Positions 1-7,770 of a DNA stretch of 64,000 nucleotides are shown here, piece by piece. Where the stretch lies: contig NZ_JAUSUZ010000001.1 in the NCBI RefSeq assembly GCF_030813715.1, positions 2,480,001 to 2,544,000 of the forward strand, given 5' to 3'. The notes under the pieces were generated by a model. It did not search any database. It was not told the DNA's origin and was given only the letters and a program-made list of their open reading frames with translations. A program made the position numbers and the translations under genes. Every line of letters starts with the position of its first letter. Positions within the stretch are counted from its first letter, which is position 1. Source of the stretch: Catenuloplanes indicus. Its GTDB lineage: Bacteria; Actinomycetota; Actinomycetes; Mycobacteriales; Micromonosporaceae.

Positions 1-1
1 C

Positions 2-187
2 GGCCGGCTGCGGCCGGGCGATCCGGCCGACCTGGCGGTCCTGGACGGCGATCCGCTCGCCACCGACCCGGACGCGCTGCGCGACATCCGGGTGACCGCG
101 ACGATCGTCGGAGGTGCGGTGGTGTCCGGCGATGCGGGCGAGGCCGCGGACGGCGTACCGTGGCGGGATTTTGATCGTGATGGGTGA
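2..187 (+). CDS. C-terminal end of an amidohydrolase (5' end outside window)
   Basis: Only the last 61 codons are present, open from the window edge to the TGA at 185-187. The translation contains the series GDPADLAVLDGDPL, then DPDALRDIRV and TIVGG. This is the usual C-terminal signature of YtcJ-like and imidazolonepropionase-like amidohydrolases, where the last strands of the small composite beta domain carry ADLAVLD and the closing TxVGG. The metal-binding part lies outside the window, so the substrate cannot be guessed. The TauE-type permease starts 12 nt downstream on the same strand and is probably co-transcribed. Confidence 0.7.
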   Translation, partial: GRLRPGDPADLAVLDGDPLATDPDALRDIRVTATIVGGAVVSGDAGEAADGVPWRDFDRDG

Positions 188-199
188 GGATGGGGTGCG

Positions 200-970
200 A
201 TGGGGCTGATGGAAGCGGCGCTGCTGCTGGTGGCCGGTCTGGCGGCCGGGATCGTGAACGCGATCGCCGGTGGTGGCTCACTGATCACGTTCCCGAGCAT
301 GCTGGCGATCGGGATCCCGCCGGTGTCCGCGAACGTGAGCAACGCGCTGTCGGTCGCGCCCGGCTATGCGTCCAGCGTGGTCGGCAGCCGCGCGGACCTG
401 AGGGGGCAGGGCCGCCGGGTCCTCCGGGTGGTGCCGACCGCGCTGGCCGGTGCCGCCTGCGGGTGTGTGCTGCTGCTGAGCACGCCGCGGGACCTGTTCG
501 ACTACGTGGTGCCGTTCCTGGTGCTGGGCGCCACGATGACGCTGGCGTTCCAGGCGCGGCTGCGGGCGCTGGTCGGGCATCCGCGCGAGGTGCCGCCGCG
601 GCGGGGCGTGGTCATGCTGCACGTCGCGGTGTTCCTGTGCGCGCTGTACGGCGGCTACTTCAACGCCGCGCTGGGCGTGCTGCTGGTGGCCGGCCTGGCG
701 CTGGTGCTGGACGAGACGCTGGCCCGGGTGAGCGCGCTGAAGAACCTGCTCTCCGCCGTGGTCGGCGTGGTGACCGTGCTGGTCTACAGCATCTTCGGCC
801 CGGTCGACTGGCTAGCGGTCGCGGTGGTCGCCCCGGCCACGGTGATCGGCGGCTACCTGGGGGCGCGGGTGGCCCGCCGGCTGCCCGCGACGGTCCTCCG
901 CGTGGTGATCGTGACGTTCGGGACCGCGGTGGGTCTCTGGCTGCTGATCCGCGCGCTGTTCCTGGGCTGA
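200..970 (+). CDS. TauE/SafE family sulfite/anion exporter-type permease
   Basis: This 256-residue integral membrane protein has about eight hydrophobic segments. The N-terminal repeat has the family motif AGGGSLITFPSML followed by GIPPVSANVSNA (residues about 23-50), and a second half-repeat begins near GGYFNAALGVLL (residues about 151-162). The family (PF01925, TauE/SafE, formerly DUF81) moves sulfite, sulfoacetate or other organic anions across the cytoplasmic membrane, but the substrate varies and cannot be told here. It follows the amidohydrolase by 12 nt, so it may export or import a product of that enzyme. Its 3' end overlaps the tail of the convergent AraC gene by 159 bp. The ATG at 200 has a purine-rich GAGGATGGGG stretch just upstream. 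Confidence 0.88.
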   Translation: MGLMEAALLLVAGLAAGIVNAIAGGGSLITFPSMLAIGIPPVSANVSNALSVAPGYASSVVGSRADLRGQGRRVLRVVPTALAGAACGCVLLLSTPRDLFDYVVPFLVLGATMTLAFQARLRALVGHPREVPPRRGVVMLHVAVFLCALYGGYFNAALGVLLVAGLALVLDETLARVSALKNLLSAVVGVVTVLVYSIFGPVDWLAVAVVAPATVIGGYLGARVARRLPATVLRVVIVTFGTAVGLWLLIRALFLG

Positions 971-1891
971 GACGCGCGCGCGGCGGAACTCCTGCGGGCT
1001 GACCCGGTGCAGGCGCTTGAACGCGGCGCTGAACGCGTACGGCGTCGCGTAGCCGACCCGGCGTGCCACGGACGCGACCGTGGCACCCGGCTCGCGCAGC
1101 AGGTCGGCACCGACGGACAGCCGCCAGTTGGTCAGGAACGTCACCGGTGGCTCGCCGACCAGCTCGTGGAAGCGCCGGGCGAACGCGGCCCGGGACAGGC
1201 CGGTCTCCGCGCCGAGCCGGGCGACCGTCCACGGCGCGGCCGGGTTCTCCTGCATCAGCCGCATGGCGCGGGCGATCGCGGGGTCGGCGTAGGACCGGTA
1301 CCAGCCGTGCTCGTGCCCGTCGGCGAGCCACCGGCGCAACACCGCGATCAGGATCAGGTCCAGCAGCCGTTCCAGCATCGCGTCCTGACCGGGCAGGTCC
1401 AGCGCGATCTGCGCGGCCAGCAGGTCGACGAGCGCGGCCGGGACGTCGCCGCGGGACGCGGTGATCAGCGACGGCAGGCCGGCCAGCAGGCGCTGCCCGA
1501 CCATGGTCTGCGACTCGTACGTGCCGTTGAGCATCAGCGTGCCGCCGTCGATCGCGTTTCCCCAGGTCCGAACGCCCACGTCGCTCATCGGTGGGCCGTC
1601 CGCCAGGTTCACGCACACCTGACCCGGCCGGATCAGCACCTGCGGCGTGGTGGTGGGACCGTCCGCCACGGTGTAGCGCTGCGGCCCCTTGACCACGGCG
1701 ATGTCACCGGCCCGCAGCAGCACCGGCTCGCGCTCGTCCGGCCGCAGCAGCGCCTGACCCCGGACCGGCACGATCACGGTGAGCGGCGCCTCGTCCTCGA
1801 TTCGCATCGCCCACGGCGGGTCGAGTGAGGATCGCAGGATGAACGCGCCGCGCGCGTTCGGGCCGCGGAGCGCCAGGGAAAGCGGATCCAT
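812..1891 (-). CDS. AraC family transcriptional regulator (cupin_6 type)
   Basis: The protein has 359 residues. Residues about 1-190 match the AraC-type cupin_6 sensor domain (MDPLSLALRG, VRGQALLRPDE, LRAGDIAVV). Residues about 205-310 hold two helix-turn-helix units ending in the classical GYATPYAFSAAFKRLHRVSPQEFRR. The last 45 or so residues (from about 315) are charged and low in complexity, resemble no AraC domain, and are read antisense to the end of the permease gene; typical family members would stop near residue 315. The start codon lies 6 nt after a TACGGT box, which fits a leaderless transcript. It faces the NmrA-like reductase across an 80-nt gap and is the natural candidate to regulate it. 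Confidence 0.87.
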   Translation of the reverse strand: MDPLSLALRGPNARGAFILRSSLDPPWAMRIEDEAPLTVIVPVRGQALLRPDEREPVLLRAGDIAVVKGPQRYTVADGPTTTPQVLIRPGQVCVNLADGPPMSDVGVRTWGNAIDGGTLMLNGTYESQTMVGQRLLAGLPSLITASRGDVPAALVDLLAAQIALDLPGQDAMLERLLDLILIAVLRRWLADGHEHGWYRSYADPAIARAMRLMQENPAAPWTVARLGAETGLSRAAFARRFHELVGEPPVTFLTNWRLSVGADLLREPGATVASVARRVGYATPYAFSAAFKRLHRVSPQEFRRARVSAQEQRADQQPETHRGPERHDHHAEDRRGQPAGHPRPQVAADHRGRGDHRDR

Positions 1892-1897
1892 CTCGCC

Positions 1898-1903
1898 ACC
1901 GTA
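1898..1903 (-). promoter_or_regulatory. -10 box of leaderless araC-type gene
   Basis: The hexamer TACGGT on the minus strand is separated by 6 nt from the start codon at 1891. The same TANNNT-plus-6-to-8-nt arrangement recurs before several other genes in this window. No convincing -35 box was found. Confidence 0.5.
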
Positions 1904-1936
1904 GACGATTGCGTATGCAAAGACGACTTTGAGCGA

Positions 1937-1955
1937 TTCTCTGTCGATGAGAGAA
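1937..1955. promoter_or_regulatory. inverted repeat in araC / NmrA intergenic region
   Basis: TTCTCT and AGAGAA flank a 7-nt spacer in the 80-nt divergent promoter region. It is short but sits where an operator for the AraC regulator would be expected. Confidence 0.3.
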
Positions 1956-1971
1956 CCGGTTTGCTGGACGC

Positions 1972-2751
1972 ATGACAGTTTTCGTCACAGGTGGGACCGG
2001 CAAGACCGGTCGTCGGGTCGTGGCACGTCTCGCCGAGCGGGGCGTCGAGGTGCGGGCCGGGTCGCGCCGTTCCGCCGTCCCGTTCGACTGGGCCGACGCC
2101 AGTACGTGGGCGGCCGCGCTGGCCGGGGCGTCGCTGGCCTATGTGGCCTACGCGCCCGACCTCGCCGTGCCGCAGGCACCACGGCAGATCGCGGACTTCA
2201 CCCGGACCGCGCTGGACGCCGGCGTGCAACGGTTCGTGCTGCTCTCCGGTCGTGGCGAGCCGGAGGCGGAGGAGGCCGAGCAGGCCCTGCTCACGCTCGC
2301 GCCGGCGTCGACCGTGCTGCGGGCCGCCTGGTTGATCCAGAACTTCACCGAGGGCGCGTTCGCGGAGCCGCTGCGGGCCGGCGAGCTGGCGCTGCCGGTC
2401 GGCCCGGCGGTGGTGGAACCGTTCGTGGACGCGGCCGACGTGGCCGAGGCGGCGGTCGCGGTGCTGACCGGGACCGGCCACGAGGGGCGCGTGTACGAGC
2501 TGACCGGCCCGCGGCCGCTGACGTTCGCCGAGGCGGTCGCGGAGATCGGCGGGAGCGGCTTCCGGAGCGTGCCGATGGCCGGCTTCGAGGCGGGGCTGCG
2601 GGCGGCGGGCGAGCCGGAGGAGGCGATCGCGCTGCTGCGATACCTGTTCGGCACGCTCTTCGACGGCCGCAACGCCGCGGTCGGCGACGGCGTGCGGACG
2701 CTGCTCGGCCGCGCGCCACGCGACATCCGGGAGCGTTCATTCGTCAACTGA
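1972..2751 (+). CDS. NmrA/TMR-like NAD(P)-binding oxidoreductase
   Basis: This 259-residue atypical SDR has an N-terminal Rossmann motif TVFVTGGTGKTGRRV (residues about 2-16), the GxxGxxG form typical of NmrA-like and triphenylmethane reductase-like proteins. A conserved FVDAADVAEAAVAVL block near residue 145 matches the family. These enzymes reduce quinones or dyes, or act as NAD(P) redox sensors. The divergent AraC-type gene probably controls it. It stands alone; the next gene begins 72 nt later and encodes an unrelated secreted protein. Confidence 0.83.
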   Translation: MTVFVTGGTGKTGRRVVARLAERGVEVRAGSRRSAVPFDWADASTWAAALAGASLAYVAYAPDLAVPQAPRQIADFTRTALDAGVQRFVLLSGRGEPEAEEAEQALLTLAPASTVLRAAWLIQNFTEGAFAEPLRAGELALPVGPAVVEPFVDAADVAEAAVAVLTGTGHEGRVYELTGPRPLTFAEAVAEIGGSGFRSVPMAGFEAGLRAAGEPEEAIALLRYLFGTLFDGRNAAVGDGVRTLLGRAPRDIRERSFVN

Positions 2752-2823
2752 AATCCATCTTCCCGACATGATCGCGATGTGTGAGGATGCGTCCACTGTC
2801 GAACGCGATCATGGGGGAAACGC

Positions 2824-3750
2824 ATGCGTTTCACGCGTCTTGTGGCAGCGGCCGTCCTTGCGGCGGCCGCTGCCCTGCTACCGGCGTCCGCGGCCTCGGC
2901 CGCCGTCAACCAGACCTTCAACGTGTGGCACTGGAACGTCGCGGGTCTGAAGTTTCACGACGGCGGGACCGGGACCGGTCTGATCACGGTGCTGTCCAAC
3001 TCGATCCGCAACCGCGGGTCGCACCTGGTCTCGCTGAACGAGCTGTGCTGGAGCCAGTACAAGGCGATCCAGTCGAACCTGCGCGGCTCCGGCTGGCCGC
3101 AGGACGTGGAGAACTTCTCCCGGTTCGAGTCGACCAACGACACCGGCTGCGACGGCGAGGAGGCCGGCATCGCGCTGTTCAGCAAGGCGCCGATGGGTAC
3201 GGCGAACCGGGTGACGCTGCCGGAGGACGGTCGCACGGAGAAGCGCAAGCTGCTGTGCGCGCCGCTGGAGGCCCGGCCGCACCTGCGCTTCTGCACCACG
3301 CACATCACCACGCTGAGCACCGAGATCAACGGTTCGCCGATCAACGAGCAGCAGCTCGACGCGGTCCGCGCGCGGGTGGAGTCGTGGAACACGGCCGGCG
3401 ACACCGTGATCATCGCGGGCGACTTCAACGCGCAGCCGAACTACAAGCGGCTGGACGGGTGGTACGCGCCGAGCGTGAACACGACCGCCAACCGCGGCAA
3501 CAGCGGCGCGTACCGGGAGCTGGACGACCTGGACTCGCGCTGCCCCGGGTACGGCGAGAACACCGAGGACGACGGCACACCGGCCGGACCGTGCGGCCCG
3601 GGCAAGAAGATCGACCTGATCTTCGTGCGGGAGAGCCGGATCGCCGGCGCCTACGACGGCGACTCGCTCAGCATCTCGAACGACTGCGGCGGCCCGTGCT
3701 CCGACCACCGCATCGTGATCGGCACGGTCACCGTCTCGATCACGACCTGA
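2824..3750 (+). CDS. secreted endonuclease/exonuclease/phosphatase-fold protein
   Basis: This 308-residue protein starts with a clear Sec signal peptide (RLVAAAVLAAAAALLPASAASAA, cleavage near residue 27). The mature part has the DNase I-like fold signature: the N-terminal WHWNVAG strand, the VSLNELC motif with a metal-binding Glu, IIAGDFNAQPN with the catalytic Asp and Asn, and the closing SDHRIV with the Asp-His pair. The family includes secreted DNases, sphingomyelinases and phosphodiesterases; the substrate is not clear. A GGGGGAAA ribosome binding site precedes the ATG. The 3' end overlaps the convergent MBL gene by 11 bp. Confidence 0.87.
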   Translation: MRFTRLVAAAVLAAAAALLPASAASAAVNQTFNVWHWNVAGLKFHDGGTGTGLITVLSNSIRNRGSHLVSLNELCWSQYKAIQSNLRGSGWPQDVENFSRFESTNDTGCDGEEAGIALFSKAPMGTANRVTLPEDGRTEKRKLLCAPLEARPHLRFCTTHITTLSTEINGSPINEQQLDAVRARVESWNTAGDTVIIAGDFNAQPNYKRLDGWYAPSVNTTANRGNSGAYRELDDLDSRCPGYGENTEDDGTPAGPCGPGKKIDLIFVRESRIAGAYDGDSLSISNDCGGPCSDHRIVIGTVTVSITT

Positions 3751-4537
3751 AGCGGGCCGCCAGCTCCGCGGTGAGCGCCGGCCACGCGATCGGGTCGTGG
3801 CCGGGGACCACCGGGTAGCCGTACCGGGCCCCGATCCCCTTCAGCCGGCGGATCGGGGCCACGGTCTGCTCCGCGGTGACGCCCCGGAACGACCCGATCG
3901 CCCGCTCGTGCGCGATGTTCTCGGTCAGGTCGGCGGCGTCGCAGGCGAAGACGTACCCGCCGCCGCCGTCCAGGTGCACCAGGAAGCTCTGGTGGCCGGG
4001 CGTGTGCCCGGCGGTGAGCAGCGCGGTCACGCCGGGCACGATCTCGGTGTCGCCGTCCGCGAGCCGCCAGTCGATGCGCGGGTCGTCGTAGTCCACGCGC
4101 GCCATCGCGTACCGCTCCGGCTCCGGATGGTTGCTCAGCCCGTAGTCCAGCTCGGCGCGCTGCGCGTGCACCGGCACCCGGCCGGCGAAGTGCTTGAGCC
4201 CGCCCGCGTGGTCGACGTGCAGGTGGCTGAGCGCGACCCGGGTGACGTCGCGCAGGTCGATCCCGGCCGCGGCGAACGTCTCCTCGATCGGCTCACCCGG
4301 CCCGGGCAGCTCCGGCTGGTAGTTCGGGCTCGGGTAGAAGCGGCGGCGCAGCGCGGGGTCGCGCAGCAGCGCGGTGTTGAAGCCGGTGTCGATCAGCAGC
4401 CAGCCGTCGTCGTGCTCGAGCAGCAGGCCGGGTACGGGTTCGCGGACCCGCTCGGTCCGGGACGCGCCGTGCACGGACGCCGCGCGAGGCAGGTCCTCCC
4501 AGCCCAGCGTGAGCGCGATGATCCGCGTGACTCCCAT
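3740..4537 (-). CDS. MBL-fold hydrolase, N-acyl homoserine lactonase-like
   Basis: This 265-residue metallo-beta-lactamase-fold enzyme has the zinc motif SHLHVDHAGG (residues about 109-118), then GHTPGHQSF and FACDAADL, giving the usual His and Asp ligands of a dinuclear site. The N-terminal layout (LLEHDDGWLLIDTGFNTALLRDP) and the length are those of AttM/AiiA-like lactonases that open acyl homoserine lactones. Lactonase activity is inferred from resemblance only. The start lies 7 nt behind a TACCTT box, so the mRNA is probably leaderless, and this box overlaps the -10 box of the divergent methylase gene. Confidence 0.85.
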   Translation of the reverse strand: MGVTRIIALTLGWEDLPRAASVHGASRTERVREPVPGLLLEHDDGWLLIDTGFNTALLRDPALRRRFYPSPNYQPELPGPGEPIEETFAAAGIDLRDVTRVALSHLHVDHAGGLKHFAGRVPVHAQRAELDYGLSNHPEPERYAMARVDYDDPRIDWRLADGDTEIVPGVTALLTAGHTPGHQSFLVHLDGGGGYVFACDAADLTENIAHERAIGSFRGVTAEQTVAPIRRLKGIGARYGYPVVPGHDPIAWPALTAELAARFRS

Positions 4538-4543
4538 GGATCC

Positions 4544-4550
4544 TAAGGTA
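4544..4550. promoter_or_regulatory. shared symmetric -10 element (TAAGGTA) for two divergent genes
   Basis: On the plus strand TAAGGT (4544-4549) lies 7 nt before a GTG at 4557. On the minus strand TACCTT (4550-4545) lies 7 nt before the ATG at 4537. Both hexamers use the same base pairs of a TANNNTA sequence, as described for bidirectional bacterial promoters. Confidence 0.5.
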
Positions 4551-4556
4551 GCTCAT

Positions 4557-5384
4557 GTGGATCCAGATCCAGGCCTGGAAGAATGCCACACCGTGCAGAT
4601 CACCGATGCTGACGACGACCGGATCGCGGACTACCGCGCGCTCACCGACGTGGAGCTGCGCACCAAGTGGGAGCCGCCGAACGGGTTGTTCATCGCGGAG
4701 GGCGAGCTGGTCATCCGGCGCGCGGTCCGGGCCGGCTACCGGCTGCGCAGCGTGCTGGTCGACGAGAAGCGGGTCGAGCAGCTCGCCGGCCTGCCCGGCG
4801 ACGCGCCGTGCTACGCGGCCACGCCCGCGGTGCTGGAGTCGATCACCGGCTTCCACGTGCACCGCGGTGTGCTGGCGTCGTTCCACCGCAAGCCGCCCCG
4901 GTCGCTCGCCGAGGTGCTGGCCCCGGCCCGGCGGATCGCCGTGCTGGAGGGCCTGAACACGCACACGAACCTGGGCGCGCTGTTCCGCAGCGCGGCCGCG
5001 TTCGGGATGGACGCGGTGGTGCTGTCCCCGGACTGCGCGGACCCGCTCTACCGCCGCGCCGTGCGGGTGAGCATGGGCGAGGTGTTCGCGATCCCGTACG
5101 CGAAGGCGGAGGACTGGCCGGGCGCGCTGGACGAGATCCGCGCGGCCGGGTTCACGCTGCTGGCCATGACACCGGCGGCGGACTCCGTACCGTTGCAGGC
5201 GCTGACGGACGCGCAGCGGGCGCGACCGGCCGTGCTGCTCGGCGCGGAGGGCCCGGGACTGACCCGGCGGGCGCTGGCCGCGTCCGACGCGCGGGTGGCG
5301 ATCCCGATGCACCGCGGCGTCGACTCGCTCAACGTGGCTACGGCGGCGGCGGTGGCGTTCTGGGAGCTGTCCCGGGCGGACTGA
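4557..5384 (+). CDS. TrmH/SpoU family RNA 2'-O-methyltransferase
   Basis: This 275-residue protein has a small N-terminal substrate-binding domain (DVELRTKWEPPNGLFIAEGELVI) and the C-terminal knotted SpoU domain with its three motifs: NTHTNLGALFRSAAAFGMDAVVL, then LLGAEGPGL, then IPMHRGVDSLNVATAAAV. It methylates the 2'-hydroxyl of a nucleotide in tRNA or rRNA using S-adenosylmethionine; the target base is not clear. I chose the GTG at 4557 because a TAAGGT box lies 7 nt upstream. A GTG at 4593 is the alternative and is closer to the usual family start. The 3' end overlaps the convergent small membrane protein gene by 47 bp. Confidence 0.85.
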   Translation: MDPDPGLEECHTVQITDADDDRIADYRALTDVELRTKWEPPNGLFIAEGELVIRRAVRAGYRLRSVLVDEKRVEQLAGLPGDAPCYAATPAVLESITGFHVHRGVLASFHRKPPRSLAEVLAPARRIAVLEGLNTHTNLGALFRSAAAFGMDAVVLSPDCADPLYRRAVRVSMGEVFAIPYAKAEDWPGALDEIRAAGFTLLAMTPAADSVPLQALTDAQRARPAVLLGAEGPGLTRRALAASDARVAIPMHRGVDSLNVATAAAVAFWELSRAD

Positions 5385-5667
5385 CGCCGTTGCCGTCCGG
5401 GCGCGGCCGCAGCAGCGCGGCGGAGAAGAACAGGTAGACCGGGACGACCGCGGCCACCACGGAGATGATGGTGTCGGTCTGGTCGAGGCCGAGAATCCAC
5501 ACCATCACGCCGATCCCGGCCACGCACAGGATTCCGATGCCTGCCGTGAGCATCTGCCGCACCGACCCGGACCGCTGACGGAGCCAGCGCAGCAGGTAGA
5601 ACACGAACGTCTCGACCGCGATGATCGCGGCGGCCACGCCGATCGCCACCCAGTGCGCCGCGATCAT
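5338..5667 (-). CDS. small membrane protein coupled to a solute-binding protein
   Basis: This 109-residue protein has three hydrophobic segments (residues about 8-27, 39-57 and 69-85), a basic loop LLRWLRQRSGS, and a proline-rich tail ending in five prolines. I do not recognise a family. Its ATG overlaps the stop of the upstream solute-binding protein gene as ATGA, so the two are translationally coupled and probably act together at the membrane. The tail is read antisense to the end of the SpoU methylase gene. Confidence 0.7.
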   Translation of the reverse strand: MIAAHWVAIGVAAAIIAVETFVFYLLRWLRQRSGSVRQMLTAGIGILCVAGIGVMVWILGLDQTDTIISVVAAVVPVYLFFSAALLRPRPDGNGVSPPGTAPRTPPPPP

Positions 5668-6890
5668 GACAGCGCCCGGTGCATCGCGTCGACGAACTCC
5701 CGGTCGACCTGCTGGTTGTCCCGCAGCGCCGCCAGCGCGTACCGCTTCACCACGCCGGCGAACGTGCGGTAGCCGGGGTGGATCGGGCGTAGCCGCGAAT
5801 CCTCGACCAGGTCGCGCAGCAGGCCCAGGTGCGGGACGACCCGTACCACGCCGGCGTTGTCGTCGTAGGCACGCCGGTGCGTCGGCACGAACCCGTGCAG
5901 CGCCAGCACCTTCTGCGACTCCGGCGCGGTCAGGAACTCGATCAGCCGCCATGCCTGCTCCCGGTGCGGGCCGCCGCGTACCAGCGCCAGGTTCTGCCCG
6001 CCGAGCATGCCCTTCGGCAGCGGCAACAGGTCCAGCCGGTCGCCGGACGACGTGCTCGCCCGGCGGTTCGCCTCCAGCTGCGGCCACGCGGTCGGCCAGT
6101 TGCGCATGTAGCCGGTCGTGCCCTTGTTGAACTGGTCCGTGGCCTCCTGCTCGGAACCGGTCGTGCGCAGCCGCCCGGCCAGCACCGAGTTGCGGATCGT
6201 GTGCAGCACGGTCCGCCAGCGCAGCACCGCCTCGTCCGGTGGCAGCTGGGACAGCAGACCGTCCTCCTCCCGGATCAGGCCGGGGTCGAGCGTGGAGACC
6301 AGCTCCAGCACGTTGACCACGAACGCCTCCTCGGCCGACGAGTTCGCCGGGGCAAGCTGGGTCAGCAGCGTGCCCGGCGCCCGGTCGGTGAGGAAGTCGG
6401 CGAGCCGGGGCACCGCCTGGTCGTCGTCGCCGGGGACGCGCCGGAACATCACGCCGACGTCGGAGTTGAACGGCACCGCGTAGTCCCGGTCCTGCCACCG
6501 GCAGGTCTCCAGCGGCTTGGAGAGGTACGCGCGGTTGTGCGGGATCTCGATCGGCTCGATCAGCCCCTCCTTCGCGAACTCCGGCACGTCGACCAGGTCC
6601 AGGTTCACGATGTCGACGCTGTGCGTGCGGGCCGCGTTCTGCAACTCGATGCGCTGGTCCGAGCTGGTCGACCCGTAGGGGACGATGGCCGCCTCGGCCT
6701 CCGGATGCGCCACGTTCCACTGCCGGATCAGCGTCTCCCGGCCGCCCGAGGAGTCGGACCCGCTGCCGATGCGCAGCGTCACGTTTCGGGCAGGTGACGA
6801 CAGCAGATAGGTGAGCGAGGCGGTGATCGATCCACAGGTGAGCACGCCGATGAGAAATGACCGGCGAGAGTACGGCTGCGCCATGGACAC
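5664..6890 (-). CDS. extracellular solute-binding protein with twin-arginine signal
   Basis: The protein has 408 residues. The N-terminus YSRRSFLIGVLTCGS has a twin-arginine motif before the hydrophobic stretch, suggesting Tat export. The rest follows the type 1 ABC solute-binding fold: LRIGSGSDSSGGRETLIRQWN, VDIVNLDLVDVPEFAKEGLIEPI, YAVPFNSDVGVMFRR, and the C-terminal helix region EQAWRLIEFLTAPESQKVLA. Such proteins bind sugars or other small solutes for an importer. No permease or ATPase gene is adjacent; its only partner is the coupled small membrane protein, so it may serve a distant transporter or a sensor. A GGGGGTG ribosome binding site precedes the ATG. Confidence 0.84.
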   Translation of the reverse strand: MSMAQPYSRRSFLIGVLTCGSITASLTYLLSSPARNVTLRIGSGSDSSGGRETLIRQWNVAHPEAEAAIVPYGSTSSDQRIELQNAARTHSVDIVNLDLVDVPEFAKEGLIEPIEIPHNRAYLSKPLETCRWQDRDYAVPFNSDVGVMFRRVPGDDDQAVPRLADFLTDRAPGTLLTQLAPANSSAEEAFVVNVLELVSTLDPGLIREEDGLLSQLPPDEAVLRWRTVLHTIRNSVLAGRLRTTGSEQEATDQFNKGTTGYMRNWPTAWPQLEANRRASTSSGDRLDLLPLPKGMLGGQNLALVRGGPHREQAWRLIEFLTAPESQKVLALHGFVPTHRRAYDDNAGVVRVVPHLGLLRDLVEDSRLRPIHPGYRTFAGVVKRYALAALRDNQQVDREFVDAMHRALS

Positions 6891-6941
6891 CCCCTGGTGA
6901 CCTGCGTTAACGGCCTCCGAGCATAGAGTACGGTTACCAGC

Positions 6942-7766
6942 TCAACACCTTCGGTGGACGAATCCGAAAAGGATCTCCTGCGCCGCCGGCGGCACCTCGA
7001 TCAGCGTGTAGACCGCCGGGGCGTCACCCACAGCGAGCCAGACCGGGAACTCGTACGGCTTCTTCACCTCGCCGAGCGCGTGCGGATCGCACCGGTTCGC
7101 GTCGATCGTGAGCGGCACGTCCAGCGTGGCCGCGCCGGCCGCGAGCGTGTGCGTGCCCGGTGCCGCGGTGAGCGTGTAGAGCACGCTGCCCCTGATCTCC
7201 GTCATCCGGACCGGTTCGGTGCCGCCGGTACGGGTCAGCCGGACCGTCGCGTCCAGCGCGCCGTCCGGCCGTTCGGCCAGGCCGGTCAGGGTCGCGGTGG
7301 CGACCCGCGCCACCTCGGCCTGCTCGCAGTCGGCGCGCAGGAGCGAGGTCAACAGCTCACTCGGGTGCGGCAGGGGCAGCGCGACCTCCCGGACACCGTC
7401 GCCGTTCCGGACGCCCAGCACGGCCGTGGCCGGCTCCGCGGTCAGCGTGCGCGCCGGGCCGGTGCAGACGCCCCGGCCGTACCCGATCCGGATGTCGGTG
7501 CGCACGTCGCCGGTAAGCACCAGCGTGTCCGTGTCGATCGGCCCGGCGCCGGTGAACGACGGCGACCGCAGCTCGGCGCGGACCACCTGGACCGGCGCGT
7601 CACCGCGGTTGCTCAGCTGGATCTTGACGGTGCGCGCGACCTGATCGGTGCGGTGCTGCACCAGTTCCGCGCTCAGCGGAACCTCGGGTACGTCGCTCGG
7701 GGCGGCCGCGCACGCCGCGGCCGCCCCGAGGACGACGACACCGATCAGGACAGGTCTACGCCGCAC
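6942..7766 (-). CDS. conserved hypothetical lipoprotein
   Basis: This 274-residue protein has a lipoprotein-type signal: basic MRRRP, a hydrophobic core, then the lipobox-like AAAC with Cys near residue 19. The mature part looks all-beta (VKIQLSNRGDAPVQVVRAEL, then ATVRLTRTGGTEPVRMTEIRG), as in Ig-like cell-surface proteins, with several spaced cysteines (GVCTGPA, ADCEQA, NRCDP, HRRC). I do not recognise a named family. It lies 4 nt downstream of the SPFH gene on the same strand and could share its transcript. The start is a GTG. Confidence 0.72.
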   Translation of the reverse strand: MRRRPVLIGVVVLGAAAACAAAPSDVPEVPLSAELVQHRTDQVARTVKIQLSNRGDAPVQVVRAELRSPSFTGAGPIDTDTLVLTGDVRTDIRIGYGRGVCTGPARTLTAEPATAVLGVRNGDGVREVALPLPHPSELLTSLLRADCEQAEVARVATATLTGLAERPDGALDATVRLTRTGGTEPVRMTEIRGSVLYTLTAAPGTHTLAAGAATLDVPLTIDANRCDPHALGEVKKPYEFPVWLAVGDAPAVYTLIEVPPAAQEILFGFVHRRC

Positions 7767-7770
7767 CCGG

